Shown: positions 44,380 through 53,851, counted from the first letter of the stretch. The stretch: 64,000 nt of DNA from Paenibacillus gallinarum (GCF_014836635.1 NZ_JACSQL010000014.1:1-64000), one strand, 5' to 3'. The notes: generated by a model not told the origin, from the sequence alone. Translations and numbers: made by a program.

Positions 44380-45935
44380 TGTATAGCGTATTAATAGTTG
44401 ATGATGAACCTATGATTAGAGAAGGGCTCAAAACGATTATTAACTGGGAAGAAGAGGGCTATACGGTGATTGATACCGCTTCTAACGGAAGAGAAGCTAT
44501 TGAAAAGCATCATCATTTGAACCCGGACCTTACAATATTAGACATCCGTATGCCAGGTCTTACTGGACTTGAAGTTATCGAACATCTCCGCAAAGAAGGG
44601 AAAAAGGGTCAATTTCTTATCTTAAGTGGACATGCAGATTTTGATTATGCCAAAAAAGCAATCAGTTTTGGTGTAGGCGGATACTTATTAAAACCGGTAG
44701 ATGAAGAAGAAATGGTGGAAGAACTGGAGCGGATTAAAGCACGTCTAGACAAAGAACAAAGTGTAAAGCAGCGTAATACAAATGAAGACTTTTTTTATCG
44801 TGAACATGTAATTGAGTCTATACTGCACGGTGGACAGGTATGGACCGCTGAAGACGTGAAAAAATATGATTTATATTGGCCTTCCTATCAGGTAGTCCTT
44901 ATTGAAGTATATAATGAGTCTTCTACTCACATGAGTACAGAAATAAAGAAGGAAATGACAGATCTGCTTGCTTCATCGAAGAGAGGGATTGTTTTTACAG
45001 CGGGAAAATACATTGGCTGTTTGCTTAAAACACCTCTGGTTACTAATGATGAACGGCATCGCTTTTATGATGAAACCGTTATGACTCTTAAAAGATTCTC
45101 AAGCCCTGTGTATATAGCAGCCGGGACGGGTGTATTACATATGGAAGAAATGAAGACATCGTACAATGAAGCTCTGCACCTACTTGAAGAGCGCTTCTTT
45201 TTTACCGAACCATCGGTTTTGATGAGAAGAGAAGATTATGGGCTAAGTATGCCTATAGAAGAGAGAGGAGAAGAATTACAAGGACTAGATGAAGATAAAA
45301 TCACAGATACACTTTACTATGCTTTAGACATACGAAGTAAAGATTTATTATCACGTGTTCTAGATCATTTCCAGCAGTGGGTGTTGACAGAGGACTACAC
45401 AGAACATGAGATTAAAAACATGATTACTAAAATTGCTGCGGTTGCTTTGAACAAGCTTTCTCTAGTAAATTCCGAGACAAAACTAATTGCGACGGAACAT
45501 ACAGCTATGTTATCGGCATTATATCAGCAGCCAACGTTCATTGCGCTTTTGGATACATTGCAACTTCAATTTTCGGAATTGATTCAGAAGCTTGGTGTAA
45601 ATAGTAAAGATACCGTAATCAAACAGATGATTGATTTTATAAAAAGAAATCCAGGAGATCACCTCAAGCTGGAGGTTCTTGCTGAAGTTTTTAATTATAA
45701 TAGCAGTTATTTGGGGAAATTGTTCAAAAATTATACGGGTGAGTCTTTTAATGTGTTCTTAGATAAGGTTCGTATGGAGAAAGCAAAGTCACTTCTTGAA
45801 GAAGGACTAAAAGTCCATCAAGTATCAGACCAAATCGGTTATGCTAATGTAGATTATTTCCATACCAAATTCAAAAAATATATGGGTATTTCTCCTTCTG
45901 CTTATCGAGATCAGTATAAACAGCGTCAAAATTAG
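44379..45935 (+). CDS. Response regulator, YesN type with AraC output
   Basis: This 518-residue regulator has a receiver domain 1-120 with the phospho-acceptor Asp55 (LDIRMPG) and LLKPVDEEE, a long central linker (about 130-400), and a C-terminal AraC helix-turn-helix pair (about 410-512) including YFHTKFKKYMGISPSAYRDQ. It is cotranscribed with the kinase and is the likely activator of the permease and binding-protein genes that follow. Confidence 0.93.
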   Translation: MYSVLIVDDEPMIREGLKTIINWEEEGYTVIDTASNGREAIEKHHHLNPDLTILDIRMPGLTGLEVIEHLRKEGKKGQFLILSGHADFDYAKKAISFGVGGYLLKPVDEEEMVEELERIKARLDKEQSVKQRNTNEDFFYREHVIESILHGGQVWTAEDVKKYDLYWPSYQVVLIEVYNESSTHMSTEIKKEMTDLLASSKRGIVFTAGKYIGCLLKTPLVTNDERHRFYDETVMTLKRFSSPVYIAAGTGVLHMEEMKTSYNEALHLLEERFFFTEPSVLMRREDYGLSMPIEERGEELQGLDEDKITDTLYYALDIRSKDLLSRVLDHFQQWVLTEDYTEHEIKNMITKIAAVALNKLSLVNSETKLIATEHTAMLSALYQQPTFIALLDTLQLQFSELIQKLGVNSKDTVIKQMIDFIKRNPGDHLKLEVLAEVFNYNSSYLGKLFKNYTGESFNVFLDKVRMEKAKSLLEEGLKVHQVSDQIGYANVDYFHTKFKKYMGISPSAYRDQYKQRQN

Positions 45936-45957
45936 AACAAAGTTTCATATCCTTTTT

Positions 45958-45970
45958 CGAAAACGTTTTA
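45958..45970. promoter_or_regulatory. Operator-like CGAAAACGTTTTA before the permease operon
   Basis: The palindromic core AAAACGTTTT with flanking CG is similar to cre (12 of 14 if extended by one base) and to LacI-family operators. The motif recurs at 50006 and 52113, upstream of the second binding protein and the beta-glucosidase. Confidence 0.55.
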
Positions 45971-46155
45971 TAAAAAGTGATATTTCACATGAATTCTTCT
46001 GGATTTAATATATAAGCTTTGTTTTTTAGACATTCTGCACAATGAGAGTTGGAAATATATCTAATTTTTATATGATTTTCTCTGAAATTCATTGGGTATT
46101 GATCCGGAATATCTTGGAGTATGATTATGTTATCAAACAGAGGAGGGGTTATTTC

Positions 46156-47139
46156 ATGGAAACGCTAACAAAGCCCGCTTCCACGGATTCCGAGGCCTCC
46201 GCCGCGAAACAAGTTAAGCGAAAGTGGCCGAATGGTTTATGGAAAACTGTGAAAGATCAGAAGTTTTTATTACTCATGTCCTTACCTTTTGTAATCTGGG
46301 TTTTCATATTTAATTATTTGCCGCTTTGGGGCTGGACAATGGCCTTCCAGAATTACAAACCTGCTAAAACCTTTACGGAACAAAAGTGGGTCGGATTTGA
46401 ACACTTCATTGAATTGTTTAGTGATGAGCGGTTTTATCTCGTACTCAGAAATACACTGGCAATGAGTTTGTTGGGACTTCTAGTAGGATTTGTATTCCCG
46501 ATCTTCTTTGCAATCTTGTTGAATGAACTCCGCGGTACGATTTTCAAAAGAACGGTGCAAACGGTATCATACTTGCCTCACTTTGTATCCTGGGTCGTTG
46601 TTGCTGGGATTGTAACAAAAATGCTTTCTACGGATGGCGGAATTATTAATGATATCCTCATTGGGCTAAATATTATTAATGAACCGATTCAGTTCATGGC
46701 GCAAGGGAATTTGTTCTGGTACATTGTAACCGCTTCCGATCTATGGAAAGAAATGGGTTGGAACGCAATTATCTATTTAGCTGCAATTACGGGTATTTCT
46801 CAAGAATTATACGAAGCTTCAAGGGTGGATGGAGCAAGCCGCTGGAGACAAATGTGGCACATTACACTGCCAGGTATTCGATCAACCATTTCAGTATTGT
46901 TCATTATGTCCATCGGACACTTGATCAGTATCGGGTATGAGAAACAGTTCCTCTTAGGAAACAGTCTGGTAACCGATTACTCAGAAGTACTTGATCTTTA
47001 TGCACTTAACTATGGTTTACAAATGGGTAGGTACTCTTACGGTACAGCCATCGGCATATTCAATTCGGTTGTCAGCGTAATCTTGTTGTTCGTTGCAAAC
47101 GGTCTCTTCAAGAAATTTACGAAAGAGAGCATCATGTAG
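46156..47139 (+). CDS. Oligosaccharide ABC permease, LplB type
   Basis: This 327-residue inner-membrane permease has six helices. FNYLPLWGWTMAFQNY near the start is typical of the LplB family, and the EAA loop (ELYEASRVDGASRWRQMWHITLP) contacts the ATPase. No ATPase is encoded nearby, so a shared MsmX-type ATPase is expected. The ATG at 46156 follows AGGAGGGG. A 38-codon extension upstream has none. It is the first gene of a transporter operon. Confidence 0.9.
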   Translation: METLTKPASTDSEASAAKQVKRKWPNGLWKTVKDQKFLLLMSLPFVIWVFIFNYLPLWGWTMAFQNYKPAKTFTEQKWVGFEHFIELFSDERFYLVLRNTLAMSLLGLLVGFVFPIFFAILLNELRGTIFKRTVQTVSYLPHFVSWVVVAGIVTKMLSTDGGIINDILIGLNIINEPIQFMAQGNLFWYIVTASDLWKEMGWNAIIYLAAITGISQELYEASRVDGASRWRQMWHITLPGIRSTISVLFIMSIGHLISIGYEKQFLLGNSLVTDYSEVLDLYALNYGLQMGRYSYGTAIGIFNSVVSVILLFVANGLFKKFTKESIM

Positions 47140-47154
47140 AAGGGAGGAAATAAC

Positions 47155-48054
47155 ATGAGTGTTAGAGCTTTTAATGCGACAAAATCGGAAAAGGTATTTG
47201 ATATTGCAAATTATATACTAATGGCAACGATACTGACTGTAACCTTGTATCCCTTTTTGAATGTACTGGCCATTTCCTTGAATGATTCAACCGATACGGT
47301 TCGAGGGGGCATTTACTTATGGCCTCGAGAATTTACACTGGAAAATTACAAAACGATCTTTCAATATGATGGACTGATCCAGGGAGCCAAGATTTCATTT
47401 GCTAGAACCATTATAGGTACATTCCTGGGTCTACTCAGTTCCTCCATGCTTGCTTATACCCTGAGTCGTCCTGATTTCAGAATCAAGAAATTTGTATCTA
47501 CATTCCTTGCACTTACGATGTATTTCTCTGGTGGTTTGATTCCGGGATACATTCTGATGAAAGACTTGCATCTCATCGGTACATTCTGGATTTATATCTT
47601 GCCGATGATGGTCAGCGCGTTTAACGTGTTCGTTATCCGATCCTTTATTGACGGTTTGCCATATGCTCTTCAAGAATCAGCGAAACTTGATGGTGCAAAT
47701 GACCTCACTATTTATTACAAAGTCATCCTGCCATTATGTAAGCCTGTACTTGCTACCATTGCATTGTTCCTCGCAGTAGGTCAATGGAATGCTTGGTTTG
47801 ATACGTATCTCTACAACGGTTCAAAACCGGAACTTACGACACTTCAGTATGAGTTGATGAAAGTTCTGCAAAGTACACAGCAAGGCGGATCTAATATTAA
47901 TGCCAATGATCTGGCTCAACAAATGGCACAAGTATCACCTGAATCCATTCGAATGGCAATTACGATTGTTGTAACTTTACCAATCCTGGTTGTATATCCA
48001 TTCCTTCAAAAATACTTTGTTGGCGGTATGACACTAGGTGCAGTAAAAGCGTAA
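47155..48054 (+). CDS. Oligosaccharide ABC permease, YtcP type
   Basis: The second permease (299 residues, six helices) has LYPFLNVLAISLND near the start and the EAA loop ALQESAKLDGANDLTIYYKV, and ends in FLQKYFVGGMTLGAVKA as in the YtcP/LplC group. GGGAGGAAATAAC lies before the ATG, 15 bases after the LplB-like gene, so both are cotranscribed and form the transmembrane pair. Confidence 0.92.
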   Translation: MSVRAFNATKSEKVFDIANYILMATILTVTLYPFLNVLAISLNDSTDTVRGGIYLWPREFTLENYKTIFQYDGLIQGAKISFARTIIGTFLGLLSSSMLAYTLSRPDFRIKKFVSTFLALTMYFSGGLIPGYILMKDLHLIGTFWIYILPMMVSAFNVFVIRSFIDGLPYALQESAKLDGANDLTIYYKVILPLCKPVLATIALFLAVGQWNAWFDTYLYNGSKPELTTLQYELMKVLQSTQQGGSNINANDLAQQMAQVSPESIRMAITIVVTLPILVVYPFLQKYFVGGMTLGAVKA

Positions 48055-48119
48055 TACAAGATTACTTAGATAGAGTGAGAGATTAAATAACAACTAGATA
48101 GACGTGGAGGGACATACGA

Positions 48120-49823
48120 ATGGCAAGTAAAACAACGAAATATGCAGTGATACCTTTGCTAGGAATGTCGCTGCTTGCTGCAGGTTGCGGAGGCGGAGGG
48201 GGATCAGCCTCTGGGGAGTACAAGGATACGAGTAACGAAACAACACCCATAACATTTACTTACTTCAGTGCAGATGCATCTCCTAACTGGAATCGGATGC
48301 AAGATGCAGTTGGTAAAAAAATAACAGAAGCAACAGGAGTTACATTAAATGGTGAATTCGCAGTAACAGGTGGAGGTCAAGACCGTGTTGCACTTATGGC
48401 AGCCAGTGGTGAATATCCAGATATCATTTCTGCAAAAGGGGAAGTAAACAAGTTGGTTGATGCAGGGGCACTGATTGATCTGGCTCCACTGATTGAACAG
48501 TATGCGCCTAACTTGCAAAAACTGTATGGAGACTATATGGATCGTTTGAAATATAGTAACGAAGATCAAGCGATCTATGTACTGCCCACGTATTCTGGGG
48601 TAGGACAGACTTATTTTGATGCCACAGGTGGATTTAAGCTGCAACACCGGGTTTTAGAAGAGTTAGGTTATCCTGAAATTCGTACGACAGAAGACTTTGA
48701 AAATGCACTGAAAGAGTATGTGAAATTGCACCCTACAACAGACGGACAACCAGCAATTCCGCTTACACTGGATGCAGATGACTGGAGAATTCAAATTACG
48801 GTAACGAACCCTGCGTTCTGGGCAACCGGTGCATCAGACGATGGAGAGTATTATATTAATCAAGATACGTATGAAGCAATGCTTCATGTAAAGCGCCCAG
48901 AAGAAAAAGAATATTTCCGCTGGTTAAACAAACTTTATAATGAAGGTCTTCTTGATAAAGACAGCTTTATACAAAAATCAGATCAATATAAATCCAAAAT
49001 TGCAAGCGGCCGAGTTCTTGGTTTAATTGACCAGGATTGGGGATTCTCCGATGCGGAAAATGCACTAAAAACATCAGGTAAAAATGATCAAACCTATGCA
49101 ACTTTCCCGGTAACCCTTTCTGAGGAGTACCTTGAACACTCTTTCCAGGATACTGGCTTTATGTCGGGATGGGGTGTTGGGATATCTGAAACGAATCCCG
49201 ATCCCGTTAGAACAATTAAATTCTTTGATTATCTAGCTTCTGAGGAAGGTCAGGTTCTTATCAACTGGGGTATTGAAGGTGAACAATACAACACAGAAGA
49301 TGGCCAGCGTGTCATTCCTAATGATGTGTTAAACGAGAAAAATAACAATGCTGGACCATTCCAAAAAGAAACAGGTATTGGTCTTTACGGTAACCTAGCT
49401 CCTCACTATGGAGACGGAGTGAAAGATTCAACAGGAAACTACTATACTACAAACTTCCCAGAGCAAATCGTTGCATCCTATTCAGATACAGATCGCAAGA
49501 CACTAGCTGAATACGGAGTTTCTACGTACAAGGAGCTTTTCCCACAAGAGGATGAATTCCCAGTGAAACCTTGGGGAGCAGCATTTAATCTGCCTGTACC
49601 CTCTGGCTCAAGTTATAGTGTATCATTCCAAAAATCACAAGATATCATTAGAAAACGGGTTCCAGAAGCTATTTTAACGACACCAGAGAAGTTTGACGAT
49701 GTGTATCAGAAGATGCTGGATGAGCTGGATCGAGCAGGGGTAACAGAAATGGAGAAAGAATACACCGAGCTGGTAAGAGCCAGAGTAGAGCTCTGGAATG
49801 GATCCGAACCAACAACTAAATAA
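48120..49823 (+). CDS. Extracellular solute-binding lipoprotein 1, LplA type
   Basis: This 567-residue binding lipoprotein has a signal peptide ending in the lipobox LLAAGC with Cys23, then a Gly/Ser linker. The body follows the long LplA pattern: ITFTYFSADASPNWNRMQ, VGKKITEATGVTLNGEF and KRVPEAILTTPEKFDD. GTGGAGGGA precedes the ATG. It completes an ABC importer with the two permeases. The partner beta-glucosidase suggests a beta-glucoside or other glycan ligand, which is inference. It is clearly paralogous to the lipoprotein encoded downstream. Confidence 0.92.
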   Translation: MASKTTKYAVIPLLGMSLLAAGCGGGGGSASGEYKDTSNETTPITFTYFSADASPNWNRMQDAVGKKITEATGVTLNGEFAVTGGGQDRVALMAASGEYPDIISAKGEVNKLVDAGALIDLAPLIEQYAPNLQKLYGDYMDRLKYSNEDQAIYVLPTYSGVGQTYFDATGGFKLQHRVLEELGYPEIRTTEDFENALKEYVKLHPTTDGQPAIPLTLDADDWRIQITVTNPAFWATGASDDGEYYINQDTYEAMLHVKRPEEKEYFRWLNKLYNEGLLDKDSFIQKSDQYKSKIASGRVLGLIDQDWGFSDAENALKTSGKNDQTYATFPVTLSEEYLEHSFQDTGFMSGWGVGISETNPDPVRTIKFFDYLASEEGQVLINWGIEGEQYNTEDGQRVIPNDVLNEKNNNAGPFQKETGIGLYGNLAPHYGDGVKDSTGNYYTTNFPEQIVASYSDTDRKTLAEYGVSTYKELFPQEDEFPVKPWGAAFNLPVPSGSSYSVSFQKSQDIIRKRVPEAILTTPEKFDDVYQKMLDELDRAGVTEMEKEYTELVRARVELWNGSEPTTK

Positions 49824-49861
49824 CGAAAGCCTTTTGTCCGATATGATAAGTAGACAACTAG

Positions 49862-49914
49862 AAAAAAAGACTTTATTTAATTAAAAATATTAATTTAATT
49901 AAAGTCTTTTTTTT
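49862..49914 (+). terminator. Terminator after the first binding-protein gene
   Basis: AAAAAAGACTTTA and TAAAGTCTTTTTT form a long A/T-rich stem, extended inward with one bulge and followed by T residues. Confidence 0.85.
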
Positions 49915-49930
49915 CTAAATGAAATAGATA

Positions 49931-49959
49931 TTGACAATCTAATGAAAATTCACTATTAT
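49931..49959 (+). promoter_or_regulatory. Sigma-A promoter of the second binding-protein gene
   Basis: TTGACA (49931-49936) and TATTAT (49954-49959) are separated by 17 bases. Transcription would start near 49966, giving a leader of about 275 bases with no open frame that I recognise. Confidence 0.75.
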
Positions 49960-49965
49960 TTTAAT

Positions 49966-49979
49966 GTAAAGCGCTTACA
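49966..49979 (+). promoter_or_regulatory. cre site at the transcription start
   Basis: GTAAAGCGCTTACA is a near-palindrome (ATGTAA-AGCGCT-TACAT in context) matching 12 of 14 consensus positions on either strand. It lies over the predicted start of the promoter just upstream, the classic position for CcpA repression. Confidence 0.7.
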
Positions 49980-50005
49980 TAAAATGATAAGACAAACATG
50001 AAAAG

Positions 50006-50018
50006 CGAAAACGTTTAA
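50006..50018. promoter_or_regulatory. Operator-like CGAAAACGTTTAA
   Basis: This is the second copy of the CGAAAACGTTT motif, 236 bases before the second binding-protein start and downstream of its predicted promoter. Confidence 0.5.
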
Positions 50019-50241
50019 CCTCATAGTTTACTAGACCTTAATCTTCTACCCGATCATCTTCCTTGGTTCCTTCTTCATAACTGACAACATAGAATCCTAA
50101 CCCGAGTATTAAATATTTAGTAAAACGCTTTAATTGTAATTTAAGAGTCGAATTTACAATTGAATGAATGCTTTCTTTGGTATATACAGGGTGACCTGTT
50201 ATGCATATATAAGTTACTTATATTAAGGGGGATTATGTCAA

Positions 50242-51939
50242 ATGAAACATAAAGCGCCGAAAACGATAGCGATGTTGCTACTTGCCAGTACCATGCTGTT
50301 TACTGCTGCTTGTGGAAATACGAAAGGAGAGGAACCAAGTACGGCGGATCCAGATTCAAACGCGCCGATCACGTTCAGCTTCTTTGGAGCAGATACAAGT
50401 CCATATTGGAATAAAATGCAAGATGCTGTAGGTAAGAAAATTACGGAAGCAACGGGCGTAACAATTAACGCAGAATATGATATTGCTAGTGGTGGCGGGG
50501 ATGATAAGATTGCATTAATGGCTGCTAGCGGCGATTATCCTGATATGATCTTTCCTAAAGGAAACTTATCTAAACTAGTCGATGCAGGGGCTATGATTGA
50601 CCTGACAGAACTTATTGAAGAGCATGCACCTAATATTAAAAAAATGTATGGCGAAGAAATGAATCGTTTGAAATATAGTAATGAGGATCAAGCAATCTAT
50701 ACCATTCCTACGAATGGATCTGTAGATCAACAAACTTTTGATAATACAGGCGGATTTGAACTGCAGCACCGTGTGGTAAAAGAACTCGGTTATCCTGAGA
50801 TCAAAACGGTGGAGGATTTCGAGAACGCACTGCGTGAATACTACAAAGCGCATCCAACAACAGAAGATGGTCAACCAACCATTCCACTTACACTTAGTGC
50901 TGATGGATGGAGAAGTATGATTACTGTTACTAACCCTGCTGTTTCTGCAACAGGTGCACCTGATGATGGTGAATACTACATTAATCCAGAGACTTACGAA
51001 GCAATGCTTCATTACAAACGCCCAGAAGAGAAAGAATATTTCCGCTGGTTGAACAAAATGTATAACGAAGGTCTTCTCGACAAAGACACCTTTATTCAAA
51101 AAGAAGATCAATATAAAGCAAAAATCGCAAGTGGTCGTGTTCTTGGTTTGATCGATCAGGAGTGGGCTTACAATGATGCAGAAGTAGCATTGAAAAATGC
51201 AGGTAAAGATGAAATGACTTATGGTCATTATCCAGTAACTCTTTCCTCTGAATTTAAACGTGCAGACTTCCAACCGGTTGGTTCCGATGGTTATGGTATC
51301 GGGATTACGGAAAATTGTGAAGATCCAGTTCGTGCAATTAAATTCTTAGACTGGATGGCTTCGGATGAAGCACAGGTACTTCGTAACTGGGGTATTGAAG
51401 GAGAACACTATAATGTAGAAGATGGCGTTCGTGTGATTCCAGCTGATGTACAGGAACGTAAGAGTAATGATAACGCAAACTTCACGAAAGAAAGCGGAAT
51501 TGGGCTATACTTTGTTTTTGGTCCACACTATGGAGATGGTGTGAAAGATCCATCAGGCAACTACTACACTACGAATTTCCCTGAACAAATTATAGCCAGT
51601 TATTCGGAAGGAGAAAAAGAAGCATTAAAAGGATACGGTATTTCTACTTGGAAAGAGCTGTTCCCAACGGAAGAGGATTTCGAAGTGAAAGAGTGGGGAG
51701 CGGCTTATAATATGCCAGTACCTTCTGACGGTAAATATCAAGTTATCTACCAAAAAACACAAGATATCGTTCAAAAACGGATTCCAGAAGCCATTGTTTC
51801 TTCAGCAGATAAATTTGATCAAATCTATGACAACATGCTAGCTGAACTTGATAAAGCCGGCGCAGTAGAGATGGAACAACAATTTACAGAATGGATTAAA
51901 GAAAGAGTAAGATTGTGGACAGGTAAAGACGTGAAATAA
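50242..51939 (+). CDS. Extracellular solute-binding lipoprotein 2, LplA type
   Basis: This 565-residue lipoprotein has the lipobox TAAC near residue 24 and is alignable along its whole length with the preceding binding protein. For example it has GGFELQHRVVKELGYPEI against GGFKLQHRVLEELGYPEI, and KRPEEKEYFRWLNK is identical in both. It has its own promoter with a cre site and its own terminator, so it can be expressed apart from the permeases. It probably feeds the same permease pair with a related ligand. The ATG follows AAGGGGG. Confidence 0.92.
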   Translation: MKHKAPKTIAMLLLASTMLFTAACGNTKGEEPSTADPDSNAPITFSFFGADTSPYWNKMQDAVGKKITEATGVTINAEYDIASGGGDDKIALMAASGDYPDMIFPKGNLSKLVDAGAMIDLTELIEEHAPNIKKMYGEEMNRLKYSNEDQAIYTIPTNGSVDQQTFDNTGGFELQHRVVKELGYPEIKTVEDFENALREYYKAHPTTEDGQPTIPLTLSADGWRSMITVTNPAVSATGAPDDGEYYINPETYEAMLHYKRPEEKEYFRWLNKMYNEGLLDKDTFIQKEDQYKAKIASGRVLGLIDQEWAYNDAEVALKNAGKDEMTYGHYPVTLSSEFKRADFQPVGSDGYGIGITENCEDPVRAIKFLDWMASDEAQVLRNWGIEGEHYNVEDGVRVIPADVQERKSNDNANFTKESGIGLYFVFGPHYGDGVKDPSGNYYTTNFPEQIIASYSEGEKEALKGYGISTWKELFPTEEDFEVKEWGAAYNMPVPSDGKYQVIYQKTQDIVQKRIPEAIVSSADKFDQIYDNMLAELDKAGAVEMEQQFTEWIKERVRLWTGKDVK

Positions 51940-51950
51940 GATTTGTAAAG

Positions 51951-51985
51951 GAAAAGGGGATTCTGAAAGGTCCCCTTTTCTAAAT
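51951..51985 (+). terminator. Terminator after the second binding-protein gene
   Basis: A perfect ten-base stem GAAAAGGGGA/TCCCCTTTTC is followed by TAAATA. The T-tract is modest. Confidence 0.75.
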
Positions 51986-52112
51986 AAAAATGGATCTTCA
52001 TTGACCGATAGATGAGATTGAAATCATAACGAAAGCGTTCATGATATGAGTGGCAACTACAAAACATATAAAAATGATAATTAAAAATATGGTTTTCTTT
52101 TTTTATGTCTTT

Positions 52113-52125
52113 CGAAAACGTTTTA
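52113..52125. promoter_or_regulatory. Operator-like CGAAAACGTTTTA before bglA
   Basis: This is the third copy of the shared motif, identical over 13 bases to the one before the permease operon, and 86 bases before the beta-glucosidase start. Confidence 0.55.
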
Positions 52126-52198
52126 GGGATTTTTGTCTTTGTGTCAAAAATCGATAGTTACATAGGTTGTTAAAAACTAAAAAATGGAGGGAATTACA

Positions 52199-53563
52199 TT
52201 GACAATTTTTCAGTTTCCAAGTGATTTTAAGTGGGGAACAGCAACGGCATCATACCAGATCGAAGGAGCAACGAAAGAGGATGGAAGAGGAATTTCTATC
52301 TGGGATACCTTTGCAAAGACGCCGGGAAAAGTTTTTAATGGCGATAACGGGGATGTAGCTTGTGACAGCTACCACAGATACGAAGAAGACATTGCTTTAA
52401 TGAAGGAACTTGGTATTAAAACTTATCGGTTCTCTGTAGCTTGGCCTCGAATTATCCCTGACGGGGACGGAGAGATTAATCAAAAAGGACTCGATTTTTA
52501 TCATCGCTTTGTAGATAAATTGATTGAAAATGATATTGAACCTTTCTGTACTCTCTATCACTGGGATCTTCCGCAAGCTCTTCAAGATATCGGAGGTTGG
52601 GAGAACAGACGGACAGTAGATGCCTTTGTAAAATATTCTGAAGTCATGTTCCGTGAATTCGGTGGAAAAATAAAATATTGGCTTACATTTAATGAACCAT
52701 GGTGCATTGCTTTTCTATCTAACTTCATTGGCGCTCATGCCCCTGGAAATACAGACTTACAAGTTTCATTAAATGTAGGACATGGGATTTTACTTGCTCA
52801 TGGTAAGTCCGTACAAAAATTCCGTGAGCTCGGAATAGACGGCAAGATTGGTATCGCACCAAATATGGAGTGGTCAGTACCTTATAGCAAAAATGAGGCC
52901 GATCAGGCAGCAGCGGATCGAAATATTGCTTGGTTTGCTGATTGGTTCCTAGATCCTGTTTTTAAAGGGACCTATCCACAGTTTATGTTGGATTGTTTTG
53001 AAGCGGCGGGAGCGAAGCCTAACATTCAGCCAGGGGATATGGAGACGATTTGTCAGCCAATTGATCATCTCGGTCTCAATTATTACACGATGAGTGTGGT
53101 ACGTTCTAATCCAGGTGGTGGAATCCTGCAGTTGGAGCCGCTCGATATGGGGCTTGTCCGTACCGATATAGGCTGGCCTGTTGAGTCACGCGGTTTATAT
53201 GAGGCGCTGCATTATTTGCAAAAATACGGTGATATCGATATTTACATTACCGAGAATGGTGCATGCATTAATGATGGTGTGGAGAATGGAGAAGTGAAAG
53301 ATTTTCGCCGAATTTCGTACTTACAGCAGCATATAGCTCAAGTCCACCGTGCAATTAGTGACGGTATTAATCTAAAGGGATATATGGCCTGGTCTATGAT
53401 GGATAATTACGAATGGGCGGAAGGGTACCGGATGAGATTTGGTCTAGTACATGTAGATTATCGTTCTTTGGTTCGTACTCCAAAAGAAAGCTTCTATTGG
53501 TATCAGAATGTAATTCGTAATAACTGGCTTGAAACGAAAGACGTGTTGAAATTGCAATCGTAA
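52199..53563 (+). CDS. bglA: GH1 beta-glucosidase
   Basis: This cytoplasmic beta-glucosidase hydrolyses cellobiose and other beta-glucosides. The 454-residue GH1 protein has the acid/base Glu166 in TFNEPW and the nucleophile Glu352 in ITENGA, at nearly the same positions as in Paenibacillus polymyxa BglA. I chose the TTG at 52199, which has TGGAGGGA eight bases upstream. The ATG at 52184 would sit in front of that element. There is no signal peptide and no 6-phospho-specific context (no PTS nearby), so it should act on sugars from the ABC importer upstream. Confidence 0.95.
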   Translation: MTIFQFPSDFKWGTATASYQIEGATKEDGRGISIWDTFAKTPGKVFNGDNGDVACDSYHRYEEDIALMKELGIKTYRFSVAWPRIIPDGDGEINQKGLDFYHRFVDKLIENDIEPFCTLYHWDLPQALQDIGGWENRRTVDAFVKYSEVMFREFGGKIKYWLTFNEPWCIAFLSNFIGAHAPGNTDLQVSLNVGHGILLAHGKSVQKFRELGIDGKIGIAPNMEWSVPYSKNEADQAAADRNIAWFADWFLDPVFKGTYPQFMLDCFEAAGAKPNIQPGDMETICQPIDHLGLNYYTMSVVRSNPGGGILQLEPLDMGLVRTDIGWPVESRGLYEALHYLQKYGDIDIYITENGACINDGVENGEVKDFRRISYLQQHIAQVHRAISDGINLKGYMAWSMMDNYEWAEGYRMRFGLVHVDYRSLVRTPKESFYWYQNVIRNNWLETKDVLKLQS

Positions 53564-53637
53564 AATGACAATAATGATCTCACCTATGCTCCATTAAATA
53601 GTGCAATCTGCTATCATTCATAGCTTATAAGTTATAG

Positions 53638-53674
53638 AACCGCCGAAGATTCATTCTCTTAGGCGGTTTTTTTG
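53638..53674 (+). terminator. Terminator after bglA
   Basis: AACCGCC pairs with GGCGGTT across a 17-base loop and is followed by seven T residues. Confidence 0.88.
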
Positions 53675-53789
53675 CTATGGTCTTATAACACGAAAACCTT
53701 AAAATTACATTAAATGAAGTAAAGTCAACCACAAAAGTCATGATTATAGATGTAAAAATAAGGGTAAAAACCTTAAAGTGTAAAAATAA

Positions 53790-53851
53790 TGAACAAAGTT
53801 TGACTAAATTTTGAACAAATAGTGAACAATTTAGTGAAAGTGTGATATATT
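53790..53851 (+). promoter_or_regulatory. Helically phased hexamer array and promoter
   Basis: TGAACA (53790), TGACTA (53801), TGAACA (53812), TGAACA (53823) and TGAAAG (53835) repeat every 11 to 12 bases, separated by 5, 5, 5 and 6 bases. The fourth copy occupies the -35 position, 17 bases before a -10-like TATATT (53846-53851). The geometry resembles PhoP boxes of Bacillus (TTAACA-like hexamers, 5-base gaps), where a dimeric response regulator binds one face of the helix. The regulator is not identified. Confidence 0.65.

Noticed and set aside
49824..50241. Assembly duplication as explanation of the two binding-protein genes
   Set aside because: The two genes are diverged throughout, and the intergenic region has its own promoter, cre and terminator, so the duplication is real and old.
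50575..51273. 232-codon frame opposite the second binding-protein gene
   Set aside because: Composition is Phe/Cys/Ile-rich as expected from the antisense of a well-expressed gene. No start signals.
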